From positions 4,543,501 to 4,607,500 of the forward strand of contig NZ_CP023344.1 in assembly GCF_002310495.1 (NCBI RefSeq): a stretch of DNA of 64,000 bases, read 5' to 3'. The DNA is from Nibricoccus aquaticus. GTDB lineage: Bacteria; Verrucomicrobiota; Verrucomicrobiia; Opitutales; Opitutaceae. Below the pieces are notes generated by a model. The model worked only from the letters and a program-made list of their open reading frames with translations, did no database searches and was not told where the DNA came from. Made by a program: the position numbers and the translations under genes. The number at the start of each line of letters is the position of its first letter. The first letter of the stretch is position 1. Below are positions 35,553 to 44,770 of this stretch, one piece after another.

Positions 35553-36958
35553 GCGCAGAATTGATCAGCGAGCTCGTCGCATTGCTCGGACCTGCACGGG
35601 TTTTGACGAAGAAGGAAGACCTGATCCCCTACGGATTTGATGGCACTGCCGCATTGAACCAGTTGCCGCGAGCGGTGGTATTTCCCGACAATGCGGCCGA
35701 AGTCAGCGCCCTCGTGAAGATCGCTCGCGCCCGGCGGATGCCCGTGGTCACTCGAGGCAGCGGCACCGGATTGTCGGGTGGCAGCGTTCCCGTGGAAAAC
35801 GCACTCGTAGCGTGCCTGACCGGCATGAACCGGATTCGAGAGCTGGATACACGCAATCTGACATTGCGAGCGGACGCCGGCGTCATCACGCAGAAGATTT
35901 TCGAGACTGCCGATGCCGCCGGATTGTTTTATCCGCCCGATCCGGGCTCGATGAAGATATCCACCATCGGAGGCAATGTCGCCGAAAACTCCGGCGGCCT
36001 CCGCGGGCTCAAGTATGGCGTCACCCGTGACTACGTCATGGGCATGGAGGTCGTTCTCGCCGACGGATCCATCTGCTGGCTCGGAAACAAATGCGTGAAA
36101 GACGTGGCGGGCTATAACCTCCGCGATCTTTTTATCGGCAGCGAAGGAACGCTCGGGATCGTCACCCAGGTCCTGCTCAAACTCCTTCCCAAGCCCGCCG
36201 CACGGCAGACCTTGCTTGCGACGTATGCGTCGATGGACGCGGCTGCGGAAACGGTTTCCGCCATCATCGCCGCCAAAATCATCCCGTGCACGCTGGAGTT
36301 CCTCGACCGAAAGACCGTGCAATGCGTGGAAGACTACGCGCGCGTGAATCTGCCCCTCGATTCCGAAGCCGTGCTTTTGATCGAGACTGATGGTCACCCC
36401 TCCGCGGTAGCCGACGAAGCGCAACAGATCGAACAGATCGCCCGCGCCAACGGCGCACTCACCGTTCGCAAGGCACGCGACGCCGCTGAGGCCGCGCAAC
36501 TCGCGACAGCCAGGCGCAGCGCGTTCTCCGCGCTGGCACGAAGGCGGCCGACGACAATCCTTGAGGATGTCACCGTTCCGCGCAGCGAACTGGCGAAGAT
36601 GATCCGCGCCGTACAGGCCATCGCGCTCAAGCACTCGCTGGATATCGCGGTCTTCGGACATTTCGGCGACGGCAACCTGCACCCGACAATCCTCACCGAC
36701 GAACGCAACGCCGCAGAAATGCACCGCGTGGAGCTAGCGCTGAAGGACATCGTGGATGCCGCGCTCGGTCTCGGCGGCACGATCACGGGAGAGCACGGTG
36801 TCGGTGTGGCCAAGAAGCCATTTCTTAAACAGCAACTCGGAGAAAATTCCCACGCACTTCTAAAAATGATCAAGCAGTCGCTCGATCCCCTCGGCCTGCT
36901 CAATCCGGGAAAGATCTTCGACTTTCCAGTGCAGGAAAATCATACGCCGAAAACCTGA
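35549..36958 (+). CDS. glcD: Glycolate oxidase FAD subunit (GlcD-like)
   Basis: The GTG start at 35549, overlapping the previous stop, gives 469 aa. FAD-binding motifs of the GlcD/D-lactate dehydrogenase family are present: VVTRGSGTGLSGGS, YPPDPGSMKISTIGGNVAENSGG with GLKYGVTRDYV, DLFIGSEGTLGIVT, and C-terminal VFGHFGDGNLHP and TGEHGVGVAKK. It oxidises glycolate, or another 2-hydroxy acid, with electrons passed to the GlcF iron-sulfur subunit encoded 5 nt downstream. No separate GlcE is present; two-subunit forms are common. Confidence 0.88.
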   Translation: MSAELISELVALLGPARVLTKKEDLIPYGFDGTAALNQLPRAVVFPDNAAEVSALVKIARARRMPVVTRGSGTGLSGGSVPVENALVACLTGMNRIRELDTRNLTLRADAGVITQKIFETADAAGLFYPPDPGSMKISTIGGNVAENSGGLRGLKYGVTRDYVMGMEVVLADGSICWLGNKCVKDVAGYNLRDLFIGSEGTLGIVTQVLLKLLPKPAARQTLLATYASMDAAAETVSAIIAAKIIPCTLEFLDRKTVQCVEDYARVNLPLDSEAVLLIETDGHPSAVADEAQQIEQIARANGALTVRKARDAAEAAQLATARRSAFSALARRRPTTILEDVTVPRSELAKMIRAVQAIALKHSLDIAVFGHFGDGNLHPTILTDERNAAEMHRVELALKDIVDAALGLGGTITGEHGVGVAKKPFLKQQLGENSHALLKMIKQSLDPLGLLNPGKIFDFPVQENHTPKT

Positions 36959-36963
36959 CATGC

Positions 36964-38337
36964 ATGACTCCCCGTCTTACTCCTGATGATCCGGGCGCTG
37001 AATCGAGCGCGCACCCTCACTCAGGCAAAACCAGCCTCGCCTCGCTGGATTACTCCGTTTTGCAGCAGTGCATGCACTGCGGCATGTGCCTGCCTACCTG
37101 CCCGACCTACGCTGAAACAGGTCGCGAGCGAAATTCTCCCCGGGGACGCATCGCACTCATGCGCGCAGTCGCTGATCGGGAATTGAACGTAACGACCAGC
37201 TTCGCCGAGGAAATGAGCTACTGCCTAGGCTGCCTCGCCTGCACCACCGCCTGTCCCGCAGGTGTGGACTACACGACTCTTCTTGAAACAGCGCGTGCGC
37301 ACGTTGAAAGCAGCGGAATCACTGCCACGCCTAAGCGAACCTTCGTGCGCTGGTTCACCATGGGCTGGCTGTTCAAGAAGCCACGGCTTCTGCGCCTCGC
37401 CGGACGGCTCCTCTGGCTGTATCAGGTAACGGGATTTCAGCGGGCATTCAGAAAACTACGGCTCACTTCGCTCCTGCCAAAACGCATCCGCGAGCTGGAG
37501 CCATCGACTCCGAAGATTCAGCGCCACTTTTCCGACACGCTTATCCCCGAGATCACACTCGCGCGCGGAGAAAAGCGGTACCGAGTCGCACTACTCACCG
37601 GTTGCGTGCAAGACCTCGTTTTCAGCGATGTGAATCACGCCACCGCTCAAGTCCTGGCCGAGAACGGATGCGAAGTGGTGACACCGCGCACGCAATTTTG
37701 CTGCGGCTCCCTGCACGCTCACAACGGCGACCAGGAGAATGCACATATTCTCGCACGACGGCAGATCGACACGATCGATCCGGAGAGATTTGACGCCATC
37801 ATCAGCAACGCCGCCGGCTGCGGATCGCATCTGAAGCATTATGACCGGCTGCTGGCCGAGGATCCTCGATACGCTGCTCGCGCGAAAGCATGGTCCCTGA
37901 AAGTCCGCGACGTCTCCGAATGGTTGATCGAGATCGGCTTTCGAAAGCCTCACGCAGGAACTGGCGCAACCGCGCCACACATCGTCACGTACCACGAAGC
38001 CTGCCATCTCTGCCACGGGCAAAAAATCTCCAAGCAGCCGCGAGAAATCCTAAGAGCCATTTCGAACGTAGAACTACGCGAGTGCGCCGAATCCACCTGG
38101 TGCTGCGGCAGCGCCGGGATTTATAATATCACGCAACCCAGCACTTCCGCCTGGCTGCAAATGCGGAAGCTCGGTCATCTCAAAGCCACAGGTGCGACCC
38201 TCGTGACCACGGCCAATCCTGGCTGCCACTTGCAGATAGAAAATGGCCTCCGAGCGACCGGTGATACTCAAATCGAAGTTGTTCATCCGGTCGTTCTCCT
38301 TGCCAAAGCCTACCGGACCGAAATTGCTCGCAGATAA
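36964..38337 (+). CDS. glcF: Glycolate oxidase iron-sulfur subunit (GlcF-like)
   Basis: The 457-aa protein carries two 4Fe-4S motifs (CMHCGMCLPTCP and CLGCLACTTACP) and two CCG-type cysteine-rich domains (VALLTGCVQDLVF..QFCCGSLHAHNG; HEACHLCHGQ..WCCGSAGIYN). This is the layout of GlcF/LutA-type subunits that accept electrons from the flavin subunit. It follows glcD by 5 nt. The iclR gene begins 84 bp downstream behind its own operator, so glcF is probably the last enzyme gene of the plus arm. Confidence 0.9.
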   Translation: MTPRLTPDDPGAESSAHPHSGKTSLASLDYSVLQQCMHCGMCLPTCPTYAETGRERNSPRGRIALMRAVADRELNVTTSFAEEMSYCLGCLACTTACPAGVDYTTLLETARAHVESSGITATPKRTFVRWFTMGWLFKKPRLLRLAGRLLWLYQVTGFQRAFRKLRLTSLLPKRIRELEPSTPKIQRHFSDTLIPEITLARGEKRYRVALLTGCVQDLVFSDVNHATAQVLAENGCEVVTPRTQFCCGSLHAHNGDQENAHILARRQIDTIDPERFDAIISNAAGCGSHLKHYDRLLAEDPRYAARAKAWSLKVRDVSEWLIEIGFRKPHAGTGATAPHIVTYHEACHLCHGQKISKQPREILRAISNVELRECAESTWCCGSAGIYNITQPSTSAWLQMRKLGHLKATGATLVTTANPGCHLQIENGLRATGDTQIEVVHPVVLLAKAYRTEIARR

Positions 38338-38376
38338 CCTGCGCCCGAAGGCCGCCGACGCCGATGTAAAGATTAC

Positions 38377-38414
38377 ATTTCGTTTGACGAAACGGATGAC
38401 TCACCACGTAGAAT
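38377..38414 (+). promoter_or_regulatory. IclR-type operator and promoter of the regulator gene
   Basis: ATTTCGTTTGACGAAAC (38377-38393) contains a perfect TTTCGT-TTG-ACGAAA palindrome and matches 14 of 17 positions shared with the two other sites. A degenerate second element (TCAC-CAC-GTAGAA, 38401-38413) is centred 21 bp away, as in the other sites. TTGACG (38384-38389) and TAGAAT (38409-38414) could be -35 and -10, with a long 19-bp spacer. Autoregulation is inferred. Confidence 0.65.
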
Positions 38415-38421
38415 TTCGTTC

Positions 38422-39180
38422 ATGGCAATTGCCGTCATCGACAAGGCGTTTTCTATTCTGGAGGTACTGGCGCGGACCGGGCGTCCGCTCAGTCTCGCGG
38501 AACTGGCGGAGGAAACGCGCCAGCCCAAGCCGAGCGCTTTTCGCATTCTTCGCAGCCTGAGAGATCTCGGCTACGTCGATCAAACGGAGGAACGCGGGAA
38601 TTACAGACTCTCCGAACGCTTGAAGTCCCTGCACGAATACGGACGCGACGAAGCTCTCCGTGAAAAGGCGCTTCCCGTCATGCAGAAGATCCATGGAATT
38701 TTCGACGAAACGGTGAACCTCGGAGCGCTCGAAGGTGTTTATATCCGCTATGCCCACGTCGTGGAAACGACGCAGGCGCTCCGCTCGATTGTGAAGCCCG
38801 GGGCGCGCGACGCGTTTCATACCACCGCGCTGGGACGCGCCGTGGCAGCCTACCTGCCCGAGGTGCAGCAAACCCGCCTTGTGGACAAAGCCTGCGCCAT
38901 GGAGCCCGCATCCCGCCGCAAGGCCATCCGCGCCCGCCTGGAGACAGAGCTCGAAGCCACGCGCAAACGCGGCTGTGCCATTGAGGAAGAGGAAACGGTT
39001 CCCGGCGTCATGTGCGTTGCCATTCCTCTTCTTGAACTGGGCGAACCGCTCGCGGCGATCAGCGTGTCCGTCCCGATTCATCGATTCCCACCCGCGCGCC
39101 GCCTCGAGCTTCAGCAAACTTTGCTAGAATGCCGCCGGACCGCGCTCAATCCACGCAAAGTGGCCGCGGGCAACGCTTGA
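38422..39180 (+). CDS. IclR-family transcriptional regulator
   Basis: The 252-aa protein has an N-terminal winged helix (VIDKAFSILEVLARTGRPLSLAELAEETRQPKPSAFRILRSL, in two adjoining segments) and the IclR effector domain (VNLGALEGVYIRYAHVVETTQALRSIVKPG, AFHTTALGRAVAAYLP, GCAIEEEETVPGVMCVAIPLLE). IclR proteins bind 13-17-bp palindromes as dimers or tetramers and sense small organic acids. Matching tandem operators lie upstream of its own gene, the aminotransferase/amidohydrolase divergon and the TonB receptor, which suggests it controls both uptake and catabolism. Confidence 0.88.
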   Translation: MAIAVIDKAFSILEVLARTGRPLSLAELAEETRQPKPSAFRILRSLRDLGYVDQTEERGNYRLSERLKSLHEYGRDEALREKALPVMQKIHGIFDETVNLGALEGVYIRYAHVVETTQALRSIVKPGARDAFHTTALGRAVAAYLPEVQQTRLVDKACAMEPASRRKAIRARLETELEATRKRGCAIEEEETVPGVMCVAIPLLELGEPLAAISVSVPIHRFPPARRLELQQTLLECRRTALNPRKVAAGNA

Positions 39181-39208
39181 GCCGCTCGGTCGATTCTCGG
39201 CGACATTA

Positions 39209-40372
39209 TCAGCCGGAGGTCGATTTGGCCGGCGGACTGCCTGGCACTCCTGCGTGACGACGAATCCATCTTGCCGCAAACCGGGCTGCCGCAAGTTCAA
39301 GCGTCTCAGTTGCACGCTTCACTGCGACCTCCGCTGAGGTTTCGCGATCAACCATCGGCACAATCTCGGCGAACAAACCTTGCTCGTCAGCGCCTGCCTC
39401 TAGTTGCCCGCAAAAGGCCACCACCGGCTTCGCGTGGCTCGCCGCCATTTTCGCCAGCGCTGCCGGTCCTTTTCCGAACAATGTCTGGCGATCAATCCGC
39501 CCTTCCCCAGTAATCACGAGATCGCTTCCAGCAATGGCCTCAGAGATTCCCAGCAGGTCGGCGATCGTCTCGAAGCCCGGTGCGAGTCGCGCACAGGCAA
39601 ATGTCAGTAAACCATAGCCGAGCCCCCCGGCGGCTCCTGCGCCAGGCTGGTTTCTGTAATCCAGTCCGCTCTGCTTTGCCACGAGATCCGCGATACGCGC
39701 CATCTCTGCATCCATCCGCACCGGCTCGGCCAATCCCTTCTGTGGTCCATAAACCAGCGAGGCGCCATCGGCGCCGAGCAGTGGATTGTTCACATCGCAA
39801 AGCCCGACCACTTCTACCGCGAAGGCCTTTTCAGGCGGCACTAATTTTTGGATAAACGCGAAATTCACGGGGAGCGGATCCACCGGATGACCGCTCTCAT
39901 CCATGAATATCCAACCAAGAGCGGCCGCCAGACCGAGGCCCGCGTCATTCGTCGCACTTCCTCCCAGTCCCACGAATATCTTTTTCGCTCCGCGAGCAGC
40001 CAGGTCACGCAACAGCAGGCCCAGTCCGCGGGAAGACGCTTTCCATGGATCACGCAGAGCAGGCTCGATAATTACCAACCCGAGCGGAGAGGCGCTTTCG
40101 CAAACAGAGACGTCTCTTAGCACAACCACATCCGCGTTTCTCGGGCGACCGTAAGCATCCATCGTTGGCACACGGTGCATGCTCGCGGAACCCTGCACCG
40201 ACGCCAGCGCCTCAACAGTGCCTTCCCCGCCATCTGCGATCGGTAGGATCGTGATTTCGCTATTCGCAAATTCGCACCGCAAACCTCGCGCTATGGCTTC
40301 AGCGGCCTGACGCGCAGTCAGCGTGCCCTTGAATTTATCGGGCGAAATCAGGATGCGATGAGGAGGCAACAC
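39209..40372 (-). CDS. glxK: Glycerate kinase (GarK/GlxK family)
   Basis: The 387-aa protein has family motifs ILISPDKFKGTLTARQAAEAIARG, ILPIADGGEGTVEAL, IFVGLGGSATNDAGLGLAAALG, PGAGAAGGLGYGLL and VITGEGRIDRQTLFGKGPAALA. Such kinases phosphorylate D-glycerate to 2- or 3-phosphoglycerate, the entry of glyoxylate/tartronate-semialdehyde carbon into glycolysis. It converges with iclR (28-bp gap) and has no clear IclR operator in its own upstream sequence. The location next to glcDF supports a glycolate-to-glycerate route, although glyoxylate carboligase and tartronate-semialdehyde reductase are not obvious here; the SDR could supply a reductase. Confidence 0.9.
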   Translation of the reverse strand: MLPPHRILISPDKFKGTLTARQAAEAIARGLRCEFANSEITILPIADGGEGTVEALASVQGSASMHRVPTMDAYGRPRNADVVVLRDVSVCESASPLGLVIIEPALRDPWKASSRGLGLLLRDLAARGAKKIFVGLGGSATNDAGLGLAAALGWIFMDESGHPVDPLPVNFAFIQKLVPPEKAFAVEVVGLCDVNNPLLGADGASLVYGPQKGLAEPVRMDAEMARIADLVAKQSGLDYRNQPGAGAAGGLGYGLLTFACARLAPGFETIADLLGISEAIAGSDLVITGEGRIDRQTLFGKGPAALAKMAASHAKPVVAFCGQLEAGADEQGLFAEIVPMVDRETSAEVAVKRATETLELAAARFAARWIRRHAGVPGSPPAKSTSG

Positions 40373-40438
40373 GTTGGATTAGAGGAGCAATTTCAAACAG
40401 AGTCTCGGCAATCGGGGAGTCTAGATACGTAAAATAAA

Positions 40439-40470
40439 ATTGCGCCCGAACCGCGAGATTCGGGCGCAAT
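40439..40470 (-). terminator. Intrinsic terminator after the DUF4838 gene
   Basis: A 12-bp perfect stem ATTGCGCCCGAA/TTCGGGCGCAAT with an 8-nt loop is followed on the minus strand by TTTTATTTTA. It begins 12 bp after the stop codon at 40482. Confidence 0.88.
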
Positions 40471-40481
40471 GTTGGGGAGCT

Positions 40482-43400
40482 TTACGGATTGGCGAAGATA
40501 TATTGCCAATAAGCCTGCATGCCAGGGATGGCGCTTTCGCGATCGATCATCCATTCGCGCCACAGCGTAAACGAACCGGCCTGACTGTCGCGATAGGTCA
40601 GGAGATCGCGCATCGCGGTTTCAGCCTGGGCATTGTAAGGCAACGCGGTGCTTGGATCGACGAGACGGATCGCCTTCGCGGTCAGACGTCCGTTGGTGCA
40701 CGCAGCCCTAAGGAAATCCAGGCGGGCCAGCGCTGCGGTTTCACCCGGAGCGAGCAGGGCTTGGGCATCATCAAGGATTTGCTCCGCTCCATCGAATGCC
40801 GCGTCGCTGTAGGTCGATCCATAGGCATTCATGCCTGAGGACCAGCCGAGGATCGTGGTATTCCCGTTGTCCGCTTCGTTGTAGATGAAGTTTTCCCAGT
40901 ACGTGAAGTAGTCACGCACGCGGGTGGACGCACTGCCAAAGCCCGAGCAGTACTCGTCGACAACCGCCTCTACATCGATTTCCGGGCGGGCCATCTGGCG
41001 CGCCATCAGATAATAGTAGAGACCAAAGCTCGCATAGCTGCCGCAAGCACTGTCGGAGTCCATGCCGAGGAGATAACCGCCGGCGAGCATCTCCTTGAAG
41101 TGATTCCCCAGGCGATGGGTCGGCCAGAATGGCCCTGCGTGCGCGGACAACATCCAGTTTGGACGGAGATACATCTGCGTGCAGCCCGCCGCGATCCAAC
41201 CGAGTACGTCGGTCTGAGTCTCCGCGATTTGATCGAGGAGCACATCACTGGGCGCACCGGGGATATAAGCGATCGCCACGTTCGAAGGCAGCGTGGCCAC
41301 CTGCGGGGCGTTCTTGTAGGTGTCGTAAGCGTAACCGTACACCGTCGCGCTAGGGTTGATGGCCGCCACGCGTGTAGCGACTTCCGAATACCAGCGTGCG
41401 TAACGATCGCCGAGCAGGGCATCGCTGCTTCCAAAGACTACATTGGCGGCTTGCGATGGGTAATCCCATGCAAGGCAGCTTGCGCACACGCAGAAGGATC
41501 GGCTGTCGTTCGGACACAGATTCAGGCTGTTTGGCGAACCTGCGGCGACCCACGCGTCCACACGGGCCTGAATCGTGTCGGCTCCGCTCACATGCAGTTT
41601 CACCAGCGTCGTCGATGGATCAGGATGGGAATGGCCCGGCAGCAACGTCGCGAAATATTCGGGATGCGTCGCACCATAGGTTGCCCACCACGCGGTCTCG
41701 GAGTGACCGAAGGCGGGATTTTTGCGTTGGCCCATGAATTGCCGGCGCTGCCACAGCACTTCTTCGTCCGCGAGCGCGGTGCGGGTTGTGCCACTCGCGG
41801 GCAGAACAGGAATCCCAAATCCGTACGTCGTGGAACCGCCCTTGTAGAGGCCAACACGCGGATTCCGGTACTTGCGCTGCACCATGTGCGGCCCGGTCGT
41901 GATGTTGAGCGACGGAAGGTCGAGCGTGCTCGACGCATTCACCACGATGCCGTCGTCTCCCGGCCAGAGCCAGCGGACGTCCATGACTTCTCCTAGGAGA
42001 TAATAAACGCCGAAAAGCGTCGCAGGCTGGCAGCCCGACAGATCCGTCCAGTCGTTGTTGCCACCGTCCTTGCCGACGATGTGGAGATTTGCGCCGACCG
42101 TGCGGATGATAAAGTACTCTGTGGAGAGCGCGCTTGTATCGACTCCCGCGGACGTGCTCGCGGTGTTCGCGCCGAGATAGATGAATTTCTTTCCCGGATA
42201 ACTACCTTCGTTGCCGACCGTCGAAATCGTGACTGTCGCGCCCGTGATCAGCTGCAGATGCTTTTGCAATTCCTGCGCCGCCTTCGTGACCGATGCGATT
42301 GGACTCGGCTTCGTCATGAGGACGACCTGCGACGTGCCGCTGGAGACGAGCGTCATCTTCGGAACGACCGTGACGGTGCCGGATCCCGAGGCAAATCCGG
42401 CAACACCGAATAGCGTATTCAGATCGGAGGCCGTGTAGGTGCCAGGAGTGTTCAGCACGGTCGTCATCGAGGACGATTCAAACGCACCACCGTAGCCAAG
42501 CTGGCCTGGCAATACCGTGACGTTCGCCGAGAGATTCAGGAAGCCCACCGTCGCGGATCCACCAACCGTCGTCGGGAAGTGAATGATCGCGGTGGGATTG
42601 GTCGCGGAGAAATCGATGTTACCCGCAAATCCAAGCGTGTGCTTGTGGATGGCCTTGATCGAAGCACCGCGCCATCCTGTCAGATCCTGGAACGACGTCA
42701 TCAGCCAGCCGTTCATTTGCGAGCCGCCGGACGGGCCATCGCGGAGGAGGATGTTACCCGTGCCGGTCACCGGAGACTTAATGACAAAGTGAACGTCATT
42801 GGTATTGGCCCAGAAGACCGTGTCGCCATTGAGCGTCAGCGCACCGTCGAGCGTGGTGCGGCCGGTATCGGCACGGAGATAACGCACGGCGCCACTCGAG
42901 GTCGGCGCGGTTACGATGTCCGCAATGTACGTGCCGCGGGTAGTGGTGTTCGTGCCGTCGCCCGCGCGGGGACCGACCATGGCATCGCTGCCGGCACCGG
43001 TGTTCGCGAGTTGGAACCAGAGCGTGCCGTTGGTGGCGTTCGAAGTTACGCCGGAGGTTGCGCTATAGGCATCGATCACCAGCTCATCGCCCGCGAAGGT
43101 CGAATAAGGCTCGGGACCGCTGGCAACCGTGCCTCCCGTCGGACTGCCGATGCGGCCGCCTTTGACGGTATATCCGTTAGTATGATACGTCACACCGGAT
43201 GTCGCCGTGGTGTAGGTAACGCCGGCATCGGACGTCCATTTGTACGCTGTGCCACTGGTGGCATCGTTCCAGCCGTTGGCTGTGGCGGCCGCACCGCTTC
43301 CGCCCGCCCAGCCGTTTGTGACCGTCGGCGCCGCGGCGATGGTTATCGCCAGTGCACGCGTGCCGCTGCCCGCACCGTTTGTCGCGCTGACCGTGAGATT

Positions 43401-44573
43401 CGTCGTGCCCGCAGTCGAAGGAGTACCGCTGATCATGCCGGTGCTCGCGTTAATGCTGAGTCCCGCCGGAAGCGATGATGCCCCAAATGTCGCGGTCTCC
43501 CCAACGGCAGTCACCAGATAGTTGAACGGTACGCCTACCCTGCCAGAAGCCGTGGTGAGGCTCGTGATTGCGGGAGCAATCGCAGCCGCCGGTTTAACCG
43601 TGAGCGTTCCCGAGCCGGCTGCAAAGGCCTGCGTCGCGTAGCCGCCGGTGTTCCAAAGCGCATTCAGTTGCGACGCCGTGTAAGTGCCGTCCGGAAGCAC
43701 GCTCGCGCCGTAGGTCACCTTGCCCGACGCAAAGGAAACATTGGCGCCGAGATTCAGAAAGCCAACCGATGTCGTCGAAGGAAACGTCAGCGCCGCGCCC
43801 GGATTGGTTACCGTGAAATCAACCGCGCTGGTGAAGCTGATCGTGTGTTTGTTGGTGACGGAAATACTAGCGCCCGTCCAACCGGAGAGATTTTCGAACT
43901 CCCAAGTCACGTAACCGTTGGCCGTTCCGCTGCCGGCCGAGCCACCGCTGATCTCGATGCTCCCCGTGCCCAGGACGGTGGATTTGACGGTGAACAGCAT
44001 GTCGTTGACGCCGGAAGGCACGCTCAACGTGGTCTTGCCGTTCAAACGCAGCGTGCCGTTGAGCGTGGTCACGCCGGTCGATCCGCGAATCGTGCGGGTC
44101 GATCCCGGTGTGCCGCCAATCGCATCGGTAGCGATGTTGGCCACGTAATTCGCCTTGGTGGACGTGCTCGGACTTCCCAAACGCGGCCCGGTGGCGCTAC
44201 TCGCCAGTTCGAAGAGCAGGATGCCGCCTCCGCCTGCGGAACCATCCGTCAAAGTGGAAGCGCTGCTGAATCCGTCGATGACGAGAAGCTGTCCGGAAAA
44301 GTTATATGGATTGGGACTGCCTCCCGTCGTGTTGCCGACCCGGCCCGCGCGCAGCGTGTATCCGTTCGTATGATAGACGTTGCCGGCCGTGCCGGAGGCA
44401 CCGACATAAGTCGAGCCGCTGGTCGTCCATTTTACATTGGCATTGGTCGAGTTCCAGTTGTCCGAACTTCCGGCACTCGCATTGACGTAGTAGTTTGTCT
44501 GGGCGAAACCGCCAGCGGCCAGGCTCACGAAGAGCGCAGCCGCGGAACACCGCATTGCGGATAATTTAGTCAT
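40482..44573 (-). CDS. Large exported DUF4838 protein with two unrecognised ~300-aa modules
   Basis: The 1363-aa protein has a signal peptide (AALFVSLAAGGFAQ) and a good Shine-Dalgarno (AAGGAG). Residues about 25-330 and 415-735 are two copies of a beta-rich module with hallmarks VYHTNGYT..GRVG/GRIG, LLVIDGFSS / LVIDAYSA, GPRLG / GPRAG, LNGT-LRLNG, GSIEISGGSAGS, W-F-NL-GW-GASI and KHTISF. A putative Ig (He_PIG-like) domain (AGTTNLTVSATNGAGSGT) separates them. From about 750 the protein matches DUF4838: an alpha-glucuronidase-like N-domain (AAQELQKHLQLITGATV, FIYLGANT) and a TIM-barrel region (LCPNDSRSFCVCASCLAWD, NPSATVYGYAYDTYKNAP). The action is probably on glucuronate-containing polysaccharide outside the cytoplasm; no activity is proven for DUF4838. 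Confidence 0.78.
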   Translation of the reverse strand: MTKLSAMRCSAAALFVSLAAGGFAQTNYYVNASAGSSDNWNSTNANVKWTTSGSTYVGASGTAGNVYHTNGYTLRAGRVGNTTGGSPNPYNFSGQLLVIDGFSSASTLTDGSAGGGGILLFELASSATGPRLGSPSTSTKANYVANIATDAIGGTPGSTRTIRGSTGVTTLNGTLRLNGKTTLSVPSGVNDMLFTVKSTVLGTGSIEISGGSAGSGTANGYVTWEFENLSGWTGASISVTNKHTISFTSAVDFTVTNPGAALTFPSTTSVGFLNLGANVSFASGKVTYGASVLPDGTYTASQLNALWNTGGYATQAFAAGSGTLTVKPAAAIAPAITSLTTASGRVGVPFNYLVTAVGETATFGASSLPAGLSINASTGMISGTPSTAGTTNLTVSATNGAGSGTRALAITIAAAPTVTNGWAGGSGAAATANGWNDATSGTAYKWTSDAGVTYTTATSGVTYHTNGYTVKGGRIGSPTGGTVASGPEPYSTFAGDELVIDAYSATSGVTSNATNGTLWFQLANTGAGSDAMVGPRAGDGTNTTTRGTYIADIVTAPTSSGAVRYLRADTGRTTLDGALTLNGDTVFWANTNDVHFVIKSPVTGTGNILLRDGPSGGSQMNGWLMTSFQDLTGWRGASIKAIHKHTLGFAGNIDFSATNPTAIIHFPTTVGGSATVGFLNLSANVTVLPGQLGYGGAFESSSMTTVLNTPGTYTASDLNTLFGVAGFASGSGTVTVVPKMTLVSSGTSQVVLMTKPSPIASVTKAAQELQKHLQLITGATVTISTVGNEGSYPGKKFIYLGANTASTSAGVDTSALSTEYFIIRTVGANLHIVGKDGGNNDWTDLSGCQPATLFGVYYLLGEVMDVRWLWPGDDGIVVNASSTLDLPSLNITTGPHMVQRKYRNPRVGLYKGGSTTYGFGIPVLPASGTTRTALADEEVLWQRRQFMGQRKNPAFGHSETAWWATYGATHPEYFATLLPGHSHPDPSTTLVKLHVSGADTIQARVDAWVAAGSPNSLNLCPNDSRSFCVCASCLAWDYPSQAANVVFGSSDALLGDRYARWYSEVATRVAAINPSATVYGYAYDTYKNAPQVATLPSNVAIAYIPGAPSDVLLDQIAETQTDVLGWIAAGCTQMYLRPNWMLSAHAGPFWPTHRLGNHFKEMLAGGYLLGMDSDSACGSYASFGLYYYLMARQMARPEIDVEAVVDEYCSGFGSASTRVRDYFTYWENFIYNEADNGNTTILGWSSGMNAYGSTYSDAAFDGAEQILDDAQALLAPGETAALARLDFLRAACTNGRLTAKAIRLVDPSTALPYNAQAETAMRDLLTYRDSQAGSFTLWREWMIDRESAIPGMQAYWQYIFANP

Positions 44574-44591
44574 AATACTCCTTCACATTCT

Positions 44592-44606
44592 CCCTGAATT
44601 TCAGGG
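44592..44606. repeat. Perfect palindrome CCCTGAA-T-TTCAGGG
   Basis: A 7-1-7 perfect inverted repeat sits 19 bp upstream of the DUF4838 start codon, next to the Shine-Dalgarno. It could act as an operator or an RNA leader hairpin controlling this gene. Confidence 0.5.
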
Positions 44607-44725
44607 TCCCATGGGGTACATGGGTATGATCAATCGATTCGGACTGTACAGGCACCTCCTGCCTCAGCGAATAAAGCGCTGAATACAGGGAGGCGCTGCG
44701 GCCGAACCGCCTGTTGGACTAACAA

Positions 44726-44751
44726 AAAGTGCCGTACTACGACGGCACTTT
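44726..44751 (-). terminator. Intrinsic terminator after the pectate lyase gene
   Basis: A 10-bp perfect stem AAAGTGCCGT/ACGGCACTTT with a 6-nt loop reads on the minus strand as GGCACTTTTTGTT. It starts 20 bp after the stop at 44771 and separates this gene from the DUF4838 gene. Confidence 0.85.
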
Positions 44752-44770
44752 GAAATAATCACCGGAAAGT

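Noticed and set aside
43668-44564. Plus-strand frame of about 300 codons opposite the DUF4838 protein, with similar ones at 42579-43478 and 46601-47485
   Set aside because: These are Arg-rich shadows of repetitive secreted-protein genes. They recur at the same place relative to each module copy, which only reflects the shared coding sequence.
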